A DNA stretch of 64,000 nt from Pogona vitticeps (GCF_051106095.1 NC_135783.1:57693447-57757446); one strand, 5' to 3'. Positions 1 through 9,760 are shown, counted from the stretch's first letter. A program made the numbers and translations. Notes: generated by a model not told the origin, from the letters alone.

Positions 1-566
1 AGCCCCAGGGGCCGGGTAACCCCCCCAGCTTCCTCAACTCGGCGATATGCCATTGGCGCTTGCGTTCCAATTCTCTGGCAACCGCCTCTCGCTCCTCTCG
101 CAGTTTCCTGCGCCACTCTTTCGCCTCCGTCTCTCCCCAGTAAGACGGGCGAGGTTTCAGCCCCAGTTGGCGACGTCTTTCTGCCTCTTCATGGGGTACT
201 CTAACCTGCTCCCACTTGTGGGTCCAGGGGTCCTCCATCCAGACCCACTCCCAACCACCTGGAATATCTTTCGGCTTCCCCCTTATATCTCCCATTCCTG
301 CTTCTATCTCCTCCCCTCTTTTTCCCGCCTGAATCCGTCCCGTTTCGCGGGTAATCTTTAACCCCTTCACTTCCTCCTCTAGGTCCCGGGTATCTACCCC
401 CTTGCTCAGGGTAAGGGTTCCGCCGCATTCTGCTCCCCAATCAGGGGTTTCCACTCCTTTCTCCTCCCGTCGCAGTGGGGATGGTGGGGGGGGAAGTCTG
501 GGTTTGGCTGCTATTCTTCGGGAGCAGCGGCACTCCAACCATGGCTTCCACTTTGGGAGCCTCACA
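1..566 (-). repeat. 3′ LTR of the left Gmr1-like element (partial)
   Basis: Bases 1-545 repeat 5029-5571 almost exactly. Read on the minus strand the LTR begins TGTGAGG at 566, just after a purine-rich tract. The rest of the LTR lies outside the window. The end of the pol frame overlaps this LTR. Confidence 0.93.
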
Positions 567-3134
567 TACCCCCCCATCCGAGAGTGCCGCTCGCTCCTCC
601 TCGCTCCGCGCCCACGGACCCTGCCGGGAAAAATAATCTACGTTAGAGTGTTCTTTACCCTTGCGATACTGGACCGTGAACGAATAGGGTTGCAAGGCTA
701 GATACCATCGGGTGAGTCTGGGGTTAGTCTCCTTCATACGGTTCAACCATTGGAGGGGGGCATGGTCTGTCACTAAGGTGAAGGGGGCCCCTTGGAGATA
801 ATATTTCAAGGCGTGAGTGGCCCATCTTATGGCTAACGCCTCCTTTTCTATAACTGCATATTTTTCCTCCCGAGGTTTCAACTTCCGACTCAAATAGAGA
901 ATAGGATATTCGTTGCCCTCCCTCACTTGAGACAACACCGCCCCCAGACCCCGATCCGAGGCGTCGGTGAATAGGACAAAGGGGCAATTGAAATCTGGGG
1001 AGAACCTGATGGGTAGTTCGCATATTATCCCCTTCAAGGTCTCAAAGGCCTTTTCCTGAGCTGCGCCCCATTTTACCTTAACCGAAGCCCCTTTTCTGGT
1101 AAGGTCGGTGAGAGGGGCAGCTATAGATGCGAACTGGGGTATAAACTGCCTGTAATAACCAATCAGGCCCAAAAACTGCTGCAGCTCCTTTTTGGTCCGA
1201 GGCCTATACCATTGGGAAATCTTTGTCACCTTCTCTTCCTGCGGTTGCACCTCTCCCTGACCCACTTTAAAGCCCAGATACTCCACTTTATCTAAGCCAA
1301 TTCGGCATTTTTTGGGATTAACGGTTAACCCGGCCTTTTTCAACTCATTAAGTACTCTCCTTAAGTGAGTTAAGTGCTCTTCCCAACTGGCACTGAAAAC
1401 AATGATGTCATCTATGTACGCCGCAGCCCATTCCCTCTGAGATTCTAACAAACGATCCATAAGCCTCTGAAAGGTCGCGGCCGCCCCGTGGAGCCCGAAT
1501 GGCATCTTAACAAATTGGAAGAGCCCCTTGGGGGTGCAGAAGGCTGTTTTCTCACGATCCTGAGCCCTCACGGGAATTTGCCAATATCCCTTAGTTAAAT
1601 CGATTGAATTCAGGTATCGGGCGTTCCCCAATTTATCCAGCAGGTCCCCCACCTTGGGCATGGGGTAAGCATCAAATTTGGAAACCGCATTGACGTTTCG
1701 AAAATCTACACAGAACCTTAAAGACCCATCAGGTTTGGGTACAATGACAGGGAAGCTGCGCCATGGGCCCTTGGCGGGTTCTATCACCCCAATGTTCAGC
1801 ATGTCTTCTACTTCCCTTTCCATTAGAGCTTTTACGTGATGAGGCCACGTTCTACCATTCTCCCTTACTACCACCCCGGGGTCGGTTTCAATGGTGTGTT
1901 CTACCAGATTCGTTTGGCCCGGGACCTTGGAGAACACCTGGGGGAATTCAGCTTTCAGGGAAAGGGCTTGCCCCTTTTGGGCGGGGTTCAAGAGTTCGCC
2001 CACAGTTATGTCTTCTTCTTCCCGCATCTCCCCTACCTCAGGCCCCAATTCCTCATCGGTTTCCCCATCGAAGAAGCATTCACGGTCTACCCACGCTTTT
2101 AGTAGATTCACATGAAAAACCTGCTTTTTCCTTTTTCTATCTGGGGTTTCTACTTCGTAATCCACCTCACTGACCCGCCTTAACACTTCGTAAGGCCCAT
2201 GCCATTTAGCCAGAAATTTAGAAGTCTCGGTAGGCAGCAACACCAATACTCTCTGCCCATTCTCAAATTCCCTGGGCTTCACCTTTCTATCATAACACTC
2301 TTTCTGTTTCCCCTGTGTTTGGGCTAGATTTTCCTGGGCTACCTCCCAAGCTATCTTCAAATTGTTCCTCATCTCTACTATTTGCTGCAGGGCATTCCGT
2401 GATGCATCTTCTCCTTCCTCCCACTTTTCGCGGATTAGGTCCAGTACTCCCCTGGGCTTCCTCCCATACAACAGCTCAAATGTCGAGAAACCCGTCGAGG
2501 ATTGAGGGGCTTCTCGCACTGCAAACATTAGAGGGTTAACAAACATGTGCCATTTTTTGGGATGTTCCATCGCCACCTTTCTCAACATTCCCTTCAGAGT
2601 CCGATTGAACCTTTCCACCAAGCCATTGGCCTGGGGATGGTAAATGGAAGTCCGGAGGGGTTTGACCCCTAATAGTTCCCACATTTGCTTGAACGTTAAA
2701 CTCATGAAATTGGTCCCTTGGTCTGTTAGTACCTCCCTCGGAAATCCCACCCTCGAAAATACTCCCAAGAGCTCTTTAGCCAATATTTTCGCCGTGGTTG
2801 ACCTCAATGGGAGGGCCTCCGGGTATCGTGTAGCATAGTCAATGATCACCAACACGTATTGATGCCCCCCTTCAGATTTGGTCAGGGGCCCTACAATGTC
2901 CATGGCAATTCGATCAAATGGTCTATCCACCAATGGCATAGGTACCAGGCCTGCCCCTGGGCCGGTTTTGGGTTGCGTTAGCTGGCATTTTGGGCATGAT
3001 TTACAGTATTCTTCGACGTGCTTCACCATGTCCGGCCAGAAAAACCTTTGGCGGATGCGGGCCAAAGTTTTCTGCGTGGCCAAATGTCCAGCCACTGGCA
3101 AATCGTGGGCCCAATGCATTACCCAGCTCCTCAA
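441..3134 (-). CDS. Gmr1-like pol region: integrase, then reverse transcriptase and RNase H (fossil element)
   Basis: The frame is 897 codons. Visible parts in order: an H2C2 zinc-binding region (about residues 8-51, ending CKSCPKC); the integrase core with acidic residues near 79, 138 and 174; a GPY/F-type module near 311-347 (WHGPYEV, FHVNLLK); reverse transcriptase about 430-610 with the active-site box YIDD near 573; and RNase H from about 715 with FTDAS and a TDHAPL motif near 791. Integrase ahead of RT is known from Copia and from Gmr1-like Gypsy elements; the GPY/F module and RT sequence are of Gypsy type, so Gmr1-like is the better call. It follows the gag-protease frame with a short gap. 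The last part of the frame overlaps the 3′ LTR. Confidence 0.93.
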   Translation of the reverse strand: MRSWVMHWAHDLPVAGHLATQKTLARIRQRFFWPDMVKHVEEYCKSCPKCQLTQPKTGPGAGLVPMPLVDRPFDRIAMDIVGPLTKSEGGHQYVLVIIDYATRYPEALPLRSTTAKILAKELLGVFSRVGFPREVLTDQGTNFMSLTFKQMWELLGVKPLRTSIYHPQANGLVERFNRTLKGMLRKVAMEHPKKWHMFVNPLMFAVREAPQSSTGFSTFELLYGRKPRGVLDLIREKWEEGEDASRNALQQIVEMRNNLKIAWEVAQENLAQTQGKQKECYDRKVKPREFENGQRVLVLLPTETSKFLAKWHGPYEVLRRVSEVDYEVETPDRKRKKQVFHVNLLKAWVDRECFFDGETDEELGPEVGEMREEEDITVGELLNPAQKGQALSLKAEFPQVFSKVPGQTNLVEHTIETDPGVVVRENGRTWPHHVKALMEREVEDMLNIGVIEPAKGPWRSFPVIVPKPDGSLRFCVDFRNVNAVSKFDAYPMPKVGDLLDKLGNARYLNSIDLTKGYWQIPVRAQDREKTAFCTPKGLFQFVKMPFGLHGAAATFQRLMDRLLESQREWAAAYIDDIIVFSASWEEHLTHLRRVLNELKKAGLTVNPKKCRIGLDKVEYLGFKVGQGEVQPQEEKVTKISQWYRPRTKKELQQFLGLIGYYRQFIPQFASIAAPLTDLTRKGASVKVKWGAAQEKAFETLKGIICELPIRFSPDFNCPFVLFTDASDRGLGAVLSQVREGNEYPILYLSRKLKPREEKYAVIEKEALAIRWATHALKYYLQGAPFTLVTDHAPLQWLNRMKETNPRLTRWYLALQPYSFTVQYRKGKEHSNVDYFSRQGPWARSEEERAALSDGGVCEAPKVEAMVGVPLLPKNSSQTQTSPPTIPTATGGERSGNP
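567..582 (-). other. Polypurine tract of the left LTR element
   Basis: Minus-strand reading gives a G-rich run (ATGGGGGGGTA) immediately before the TGTGAGG start of the 3′ LTR, the expected place for the plus-strand primer of reverse transcription. Confidence 0.7.
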
Positions 3135-3176
3135 GTGGTCCGGGACTACCAGGGTCGACTCCTCCCCCTGTTCCCC

Positions 3177-5141
3177 TCAGCGTATTTGGTACAGCAATCC
3201 CCGTCGCACCTCAAACCCTTCCCCATTCACCGGGGTCTCTCCCTCTGGGTTGGCCTTTTGGAAACAGGACTCCAGGGAAGGATCATCTTGTTGCAGGCCC
3301 CTTACTTGATCTCTGGACAACTGCATTACTTCTCCTTCCCCTTCTCCCTCGCCTCTTTCACCAACCAATCCGTCTTCTGCTCGTCGCGCCAAATCCTCTA
3401 GGCCTGGCCAGTCCCTGCCCAACAGCATCTCGCGGGTTAAGCCAGGGACAACTCCCACCTCCAATGTTGCCTCCTGAGTTCCGATAGTCACGTTTGCCCT
3501 GGCCGTATCATATTCTTTGGCGTCCCCGTGGATGCACCTTACTACCACCGTCTCCCCTAGTCTCGGTCCCTCTAGTTCTCGTACCAACGATCGGGTGCAC
3601 CCAGTGTCTATTAAGGCCCTTTTTCTCTGGCCGTTGACCTCTGCTGTTACCACCCACCCGGGATGGAACTTCTCACCCACCTTAGCGGCGTTCGCATATA
3701 TGTTGGCCCATGCATATTCTTCTGCCGGGCAGAATTTCCGGATGTGGCCGAACTGGCCGCAGCCGAAGCAGGCGGTCATCTTTTCCTTCCCCTGGTTCCA
3801 GGTGGGCGCTAGCTTGCTCTTTGCCGGGTCCGTCGTGATCGTCGGGCGAGGAATCCGCAACCCCGTTGTATTCACGTACTCGATGCGGTCGGGGCCTTGT
3901 TTTTTAGGAGTCGTCATCTGGTTCCCTCGTGGAGCTCCTGTGATCGTTGCCTCCGCCATTTTGTCTTTGCTCCGGGGTTTCTCTCCCCCTGCTGCAGGGC
4001 GGTTTAACCATGGATCCTCCGCTCCTAGATAGTCTTCCAGTAGCGTAACAGCGCCTTCTACTGACGTCGGTTTGTGTTTCACCACCCAGTTCCTGGGTCC
4101 GGGGCTAAGCGTTGATACTAATTGCTCCAGTATCATTAACTCTAGCACCTGTTCCGCCGTTTTTCCCTTCGGTTGCACCCATCTCGTGGCGTTCACTCTC
4201 ATCTTTTGCGCCACCGTTCGTGGGTGTATGCCCGGCTTCAGTCGTAGCTCCCTAAATCGTCTGCGATAGGCTTCCTCATTCAGATTCAGAGTGTTAAGGA
4301 TTGCCGTCTTGACCTTTTCGTAATCTCCTGCGTCTTCTGGGTCTAACGTGTCCACTATTTCTTGGGGCAGGCCCGTCAGGTAGGGTGTCACGATGAGGGC
4401 CCACTGGTCCTTTGGCCATTGTGCCGACACCGCCACGCGTTCAAATATGTTCAGGAATGCCGCCGGATCGTCTTGGGGACCCATCTTTTGGAGTTTGATT
4501 GGCGGCCGGTGTGCGATAGCCCCTCTTCCTTCCGTTGCTGCTGCTTTGGTAGATAGCCCTATTTGTGTTCTGCTTAATTGATCTATGATTAGTTTCTGCT
4601 GGTCCGCCAGTTGTCGCATCAGTGCCTCTTGACCTTCTGTTATTTGTCGTATCCAGCCATCCGTTTCTTGAGGGGCTGACAGCCCCCCGCGTTGGGCGCC
4701 AATATGTGAGGGTTCGTATGTGTGGGCTGTCTTTTCTTCAATAAACGGACGAGACTCTTGAGGAATATCAAACGGCAACGTATTTATTTCAACCTTAACA
4801 TCATCAGTAACTATACCCATGAAAGGGTTCAGGGACGTTTGGAGGTTCGGCTTGGAAGGAGTCCATAAACTATGTACAAATGGGTTAGAGTTCTCTGGAT
4901 TCCAGGGTCCTGTTGAAGGCGGCACAGGCTCTGGTCCAGGGTTCACTTCTTCGTCCAGGGATATTAAGGGTAGGGTCTCCTCGTCTCCACTCCAGCCGTC
5001 CCAAGAGGATCCTTCTCCTACTGTGAAGCCCCAGGGGCCGGGTAACCCCCCAGCTTCCTCAACTCGGCGATATGCCATTGGCGCTTGCGTTCCAATTCTC
5101 TGGCAACCGCCTCTCGCTCCTCTCGCAGTTTCCTGCGCCAC
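3177..5141 (-). CDS. Gmr1-like gag with SCAN-like capsid, zinc knuckle and protease (fossil element)
   Basis: The frame is 654 codons. Residues about 224-283 look like a capsid N-terminal domain, and about 290-375 closely resemble a SCAN domain (YRRRFRELRLKPG, then VLELMILEQLVSTL, then AVTLLEDYLGAE). A CCHC zinc knuckle CFGCGQFGHIRKFC lies near 458-471. An aspartic protease follows, with IDTGCT near 511 and LLGRDW near 573. The SCAN domain of vertebrate zinc-finger proteins is thought to descend from Gmr1-like capsids, which fits. Unusually, the open frame begins inside the 5′ LTR and runs on across the primer site. The pol frame lies just downstream. Confidence 0.92.
   Translation of the reverse strand: MAQETARGARGGCQRIGTQAPMAYRRVEEAGGLPGPWGFTVGEGSSWDGWSGDEETLPLISLDEEVNPGPEPVPPSTGPWNPENSNPFVHSLWTPSKPNLQTSLNPFMGIVTDDVKVEINTLPFDIPQESRPFIEEKTAHTYEPSHIGAQRGGLSAPQETDGWIRQITEGQEALMRQLADQQKLIIDQLSRTQIGLSTKAAATEGRGAIAHRPPIKLQKMGPQDDPAAFLNIFERVAVSAQWPKDQWALIVTPYLTGLPQEIVDTLDPEDAGDYEKVKTAILNTLNLNEEAYRRRFRELRLKPGIHPRTVAQKMRVNATRWVQPKGKTAEQVLELMILEQLVSTLSPGPRNWVVKHKPTSVEGAVTLLEDYLGAEDPWLNRPAAGGEKPRSKDKMAEATITGAPRGNQMTTPKKQGPDRIEYVNTTGLRIPRPTITTDPAKSKLAPTWNQGKEKMTACFGCGQFGHIRKFCPAEEYAWANIYANAAKVGEKFHPGWVVTAEVNGQRKRALIDTGCTRSLVRELEGPRLGETVVVRCIHGDAKEYDTARANVTIGTQEATLEVGVVPGLTREMLLGRDWPGLEDLARRAEDGLVGERGEGEGEGEVMQLSRDQVRGLQQDDPSLESCFQKANPEGETPVNGEGFEVRRGLLYQIR
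4684..4701 (-). other. Primer binding site, lysine-tRNA type
   Basis: Two bases after the LTR end (CCTCACA, ending at 4705 on the minus strand) the sequence reads TGGCGCCCAACGC followed by a run of G. This resembles the site complementary to tRNA-Lys(1,2) known from several retroviruses. The tRNA match is from memory of the family, not from a search. Confidence 0.75.
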
Positions 5142-5578
5142 TCTTTCGCCTCCGTCTCTCCCCAGTAAGACGGGCGAGGTTTCAGCCCCAGTTGGCGACG
5201 TCTTTCTGCCTCTTCATGGGGTACTCTAACCTGCTCCCACTTGTGGGTCCAGGGGTCCTCCATCCAGACCCACTCCCAACCACCTGGAATATCTTTCGGC
5301 TTCCCCCTTATATCTCCCATTCCCGCTTCTATCTCCTCCCCTCTTTTTCCCGCCTGAATCCGTCCCGTTTCGCGGGTAATCTTTAACCCCTTCACTTCCT
5401 CCTCTAGGTCCCGGGTATCTACCCCCTTGCTCAGGGTAAGGGTTCCGCCGCATTCTGCTCCCCAATCAGGGGTTTCCACTCCTTTCTCCTCCCGTCGCGG
5501 TGGGGATGGTGGGGGGGAAGTCTGGGTTTGGCTGCTATTCTTCGGGAGCAGCGGCACTCCAACCATGGCTGCCTCACA
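4705..5578 (-). repeat. 5′ LTR of the left Gmr1-like element
   Basis: The 874-bp LTR is bounded by the short inverted repeat TGTGAGG ... CCTCACA. Its first two thirds are repeated at 1-566. It differs from typical LTRs in being rich in coding-like sequence. Confidence 0.9.
5018..5569 (-). other. Coding-like stretch inside the LTR of the Gmr1-like element
   Basis: A long open stretch runs through most of the LTR. It is charged and rich in Glu, Arg and Lys, with landmarks GVDTRDLEEE, IPGGWE, EDPWTHKWE, RVPHEEAE and ETEAKEWRRKLREE. It probably forms helices or coiled coil. A diverged but clearly similar stretch occurs in the solo LTR at 61490-62115. I recognise no named domain. It may be an N-terminal extension of gag or a separate small product; the sequence does not decide. 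Confidence 0.6.
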
Positions 5579-7239
5579 AAATACAACAGATATTTTGAAA
5601 GTCAAAATGTTATTTGGCCTACCCCTTACATTTAATCTCCTAAATTAAAGGGCCATTCTATACCAACTTTACTTTTCAGCAGGGGGCATCTAAAAGTTTG
5701 TTAGGTGATAAAGCACATTCTAGTCAAAAAGACTCACAGCAAACCAATACAAATACTAGTGTAAACACTCAGGGGACTACTTATTAATAAAATCGACCTC
5801 TAGCCATTGGTATCTTTTTTTTACCCTTTGAAATTTTAACCATGAGCAGTTAAAGCCATTTTATGTAAATCACTTACATTATATTTTAGAAACCCTGTAT
5901 GCTATTATAATATTTTTGGTTTAAACAATGATACAGAAAGTTTAGTGACCCCCTTTTTTAAATGTTTGCTACCTTTTTACCTTGTCTGTGTTATTTAAGA
6001 TTATGTTCAACAGACACTGTTTATGTGGGGTTGCTTTGGGATTATTTATCATTAGTCATTTTGACTTCTAACACTCCACTATCAAGGACAGTTCAGTTAA
6101 CAAGTGTGGTAACTTTTCATGGCAAACACAGATAAACTATAATGTCTCTGCTATTTGACAGTTTGGAAAATGTCCAGAAGAGCTTGTGTGTAGATAATAA
6201 TGGTTGGCATAAGATGGCACAACTATTATGTTACCTTCTGAGGTCTTTCCAAGCTATTGCTTTATTGCAGAATAAGTGCATAGTTATTACTCAACAGCCG
6301 ATTAGGAGCCAGAAGTTTTTCTCCCATCTAATGCACTCATTATTGCCCAACTGTGTTTCCCCAACACTGACTGCAATATTTTGCTTGCTTAAAATGCTAT
6401 TATTTTAATGCATTTAATAAAGTTGGATTTTACTTAGGCAGCAATGCAATTCTTCCAGTTCCCAATAAGAAATAACTGGTTGTGCAATTAACTCATCTTA
6501 TGCTACTGTCTCATACTCTGTTGTGGTTACTGAGGCAACAAGGTGAATGGAAGGAGCATATATTCTGTACTACGGCTAGTGGCCAACTGCATTCCATTAA
6601 TTTTTTTAAGTAATTAAAAGGTACTTTTTCAGTTTGTTCTGAGAAATATAAATTCAAAGGCTTTTTTCAACATGTGTTGTAAGGAAAATAACTCCTCATT
6701 TTGAGCTGATACTTGGAACAATAACTGCAACTAATTCATTTTAACATAATTTCCCAAGCCCTGCCTAAGATAGAGGGCACCACAAAAATGACTGCTTGTA
6801 AAAGTTTGCAAGAGCATCCTGAAGCAGCCACAGTTTGCACTTAATATATATGTTATCTTCTAGCAAATAAAGTGGACCAGTTGCCAGTATTTTTTTTTCT
6901 TTAGAGCACCTACACTTTCCTTAACTCCAATTCCAAATCTATTTCTCCTCTCAACTGTCAAAAAGAGCCAAAAAATTTTCTATTTCACATAATCCTTTTT
7001 TCCCTCCTTGTACTTAAAAATCTCATACAGGGAATCTGTGATTGTATTATGACATCACAAATCAGTTGATCACTACCAGAAAAAGGACAAGAGTATGAAT
7101 ACATGACGAAGGCATAGGAAATTTTCTATCACTTTTCTTTAAGTAAATCTACTTGACTGACATTGGGGAAATTGTCTTTATCCTGTATTTACCTAATACC
7201 TGAACATAAGGGGGAAACATATTACACAATTACTTATGC
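5579..7239. other. No gene or repeat recognised
   Basis: AT-rich sequence with only short chance open frames. The first bases after 5578 are the flank of the LTR element. Probable intronic DNA. Confidence 0.6.
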
Positions 7240-8281
7240 TGCTTCGGGACTGTTCTGGAGTGGATGAAGGCAAATGGACTGAGGTTGAATCCGGACAAGA
7301 CAGAAATCTTGCACATGCGCAACCGTGGTGTCAGTGGGTTGGGAAACTCCCTCTCCTTTGGGGGAGTGACTCTTCCCATGAAGAGTGAGGTTCACAGCTT
7401 GGGCATCTGCCTGGACCCGGATCTCAAGATGGAAACCCAGGTGGCATCTGTGGTCTGGGCAGCCCCTTTCCATCTTGAGAGGATTGCCCAGCTGCATTCC
7501 TATCTAGACGTGGGGGCACTCACAACGCTGATTCATGCATTCGTAATCTCAAGAATAGACTAATGCAGTGCTCTCTATATGGGGCTACCCTTGAGGCTGA
7601 TGCGGAGACTTCAACTGGTCCAGAATTCAGCAGCCAGATTAATAACTGAGGTGAAGAAATTCCAGCACATCTTCCCCACTCTGACCACTCTTCATTGGCT
7701 GCCGGTTCGTTTCTGCATCGACTTCAAGGTTATGATGAGAAAATTCAAAGCCCTAAACGGTTTAGGAACTCGGTACCTATAAGAACGCCTGCTATATCTG
7801 TCCGTAATACCTGTTCTTCACAGGCAGGGCGGTTGAGGGCCTTGATCCCAAAGAAGGCCTGGAGTGAAAGAACAAGAAACCGGGCCTTCTCGGCAGTCGC
7901 CCCCCCCCCCCCCCCAATGGAACAACCTGCCTATTGAGATCCGCCTGGCACCCTCACTGGATAGGTTCAAAAGAGCATTGAAGACCTGGCTTTTCCGCCT
8001 GGCTTTCCCAGAGCAGTAAGATCTCAGTCTCCCCTTTTATCATCCTCTTTGCCATCCTCTCCATCACCCTTTTTACCACCTTCATGGCCACCTGTTTTGA
8101 TTACCCCTATTTGATTATGTATTAATTTATTTTTTATCAAGTTTTAATATTGTTGCTGATATTGTTGTTAGCCGCCCAGAGTGGCCTGGTTGCCAGATGG
8201 TGCAGGATATGAATGAATGAATGAATGAATGAATGAATGAATGAATGAATGAATGAATGAATGAATGAATGAATGAATGAA

Positions 8282-8312
<31 letters not shown>

Positions 8313-8331
8313 AATAAACCATCTTTTCTAG
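7240..8331 (+). mobile_element. L2-clade LINE, 3′ fragment (broken)
   Basis: Translation of the plus strand gives the C-terminal part of a CR1/L2-superfamily reverse transcriptase protein: NPDKTEILHMR, then LGICLDPDLKME, then LIHAFVISRID, QLVQNSAARLI and LHWLPVRFCIDFK. The frame is interrupted, including a stop (TAA at 7561-7563) just after SRID where the family normally has YC, and a frame change near 7.7 kb. The 3′ end carries the tail GCCGCCCAGAGTGG and a tetranucleotide array. It is 5′ truncated, as is usual for target-primed LINE insertions. Confidence 0.88.
8207..8314 (+). repeat. Compound microsatellite (TGAA)n(TAAA)n on an L2 tail
   Basis: About 18 uninterrupted GAAT units are followed by about 8 AAAT units, directly at the 3′ end of the L2 copy. 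The position suggests growth from the LINE tail. Confidence 0.95.
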
Positions 8332-8335
8332 CTTT

Positions 8336-8410
8336 TCTTGCCTTTACTTACTTTACTTTTGTTAGACTTCTAACCTGCCCCCCTAGACAAAGTCTACTCG
8401 GGGCGGCTTA
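8336..8410 (-). repeat. L2-type 3′ tail in opposite orientation
   Basis: On the minus strand the sequence reads GTAAGCCGCCCCGAGTAGAC and then a GGGGGGCAGG stretch, a common lizard LINE/SINE tail. It abuts the plus-strand L2 tail, so two tails face each other. Confidence 0.55.
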
Positions 8411-9202
8411 CACAAATAATAAAACACAACGCTATAACACAAATAATAAAATCCTACAATGCTCATGTGTCCAAAGTATGACAGACTTAGTTTTATCGTT
8501 TTTGCTTCTAGAGGCTTGACTTGATTTAGGATCCACTTGTTTGCCTTTCTGGCAGTTCAGGTTATCAACAAAGCTCTCCTACAGCACCATATTTCAAATG
8601 ATTTTTTTTTTCTCTGCAGCCTGGTGTTGCCTCCCTCTTCTGTATGGTTTGTCCCACTTTTGGCTACGTAAGGCTCAACACAGAAAAAATGAGTGTGCTA
8701 TTAGCATATAGGCCTTAATGAAGAGATACAAACCAGCTATGCCATTCATGAAACTACAAGCACAAAATTTCATTCAAACCTTTATACAATCTAAAGAAAA
8801 ACAAAAGAAATACGAATAGCTTAATTTCATATATATTTCTGCACAGACACCGTAAATGCAGTTGACTGTGTACTTTACAACCACAAAACATAAAGTACAG
8901 CAAAGCCCAATACCCTGAGGTCATCAACTGTAGCAACTAAGTGCACTTGGCAAAGATGGAACCAGAATCAAATATTCTGCTCTTGTTTATAACAGAAGCT
9001 TTTATTTTGCTGATCTACAATCCTCTACAGTAAGTCAAAGCTGTGTTTGCCTCCCTGATTTGTGAGAAAGCACCATGGTGCCTATTTTCACTTCCCACTC
9101 TTCATCCTGCCCAGATGATGGTTTTCTAGCTTGACAGTGACGTTTATTTGAATTCTGAACTCATTAGTCAAATGATAAAGAGATTCTTACATATGTTCTC
9201 CA
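8411..9202. other. No gene or repeat recognised
   Basis: AT-rich DNA with no supported coding region. Confidence 0.5.
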
Positions 9203-9315
9203 AGGCTTTCACGGCCAGGATCTGATGGCTGTTGTGGTTTTTCCGGGCTGTTTTGCCATGTTCTGGAGGGTTTCCAGAACATGGCTAAACAGCTCAAAAA
9301 ACCCACAACAACCAG
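9203..9315. mobile_element. Foldback element, family A, short copy
   Basis: The segment folds on itself: GTTGTGGTTTTTCCGGGCTG on the left pairs with AACCCACAACAACC on the right, and CCATGTTCTGGA pairs with TCCAGAACATGG. Flanking CTTTCACGGCCAGGATCTGA also occurs, in reverse complement form, beside the copy at 32822-33055. This looks like a non-autonomous DNA element common in lizards; I cannot name its transposase class. Confidence 0.7.
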
Positions 9316-9477
9316 ATTCTCACATTCTTTCCCAAAAAGAGATTGCTGCTAGTGTGATTATTTCAGAATACCTTGGAAATATGTTTGAAGGATTGGTAGG
9401 AAAGCCTACCACAATCAACAGCACACTTTGATTGTCACCTTTTAATTATCAAATAATGTGTAGGGGCATGACAATAA

Positions 9478-9760
9478 AGTATTGTGGCTTCCAGTAATCT
9501 ATACATTTGAAGAACCATGGCCTACCCTGGTCACATGTATTCACTTGGAATGCTGTGTCCAGTTCTGGGCATTGAGGTTTAAAAGGGATACTGACAAACT
9601 CGAATGCATGTTTTTTCAAAATGGGGGGGGGGGGGCTCAAGGCCACACCATATCAGGAAAAAGGGGTGGTTAAGTTTAGACTGGAGAAGAGGCAATATTT
9701 CAGCCATTCCAAAACTCAGAACTGCTGTTACAAAAATGATGGAGCACACTTCTTTGCTTT
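9478..9760 (+). mobile_element. CR1 LINE, C-terminal fragment (degraded)
   Basis: Plus-strand translation gives LECCVQFWALRFKRDTDKLE, matching the HIEYCVQFWTPHFKKDADKLE segment of the larger CR1 copy at 18.1-18.2 kb. A run of about 14 G interrupts it at about 9622-9635. Confidence 0.7.

Larger units (their letters stand above)
1..5578 (-). mobile_element. Gmr1-like Ty3/Gypsy LTR retrotransposon (fossil), cut by window edge
   Basis: A long LTR element reads leftward. Its parts in order are: LTR (4705-5578), primer site (about 4684-4701), gag with protease (to 3177), pol (3134-441), polypurine tract (about 567-582) and the second LTR, which runs off the window at base 1. The pol region encodes integrase before reverse transcriptase and RNase H, the arrangement known for Gmr1-like elements and opposite to ordinary Ty3/Gypsy. 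The LTR copies differ at only about four positions plus a small length difference near one edge, so the insertion is young, probably a few million years or less (inference). It looks nearly whole, with perhaps one or two breaks. Its strand matches the ryanodine receptor exon at 49.8 kb, so it probably lies in sense orientation in that gene's first intron. Confidence 0.95.
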
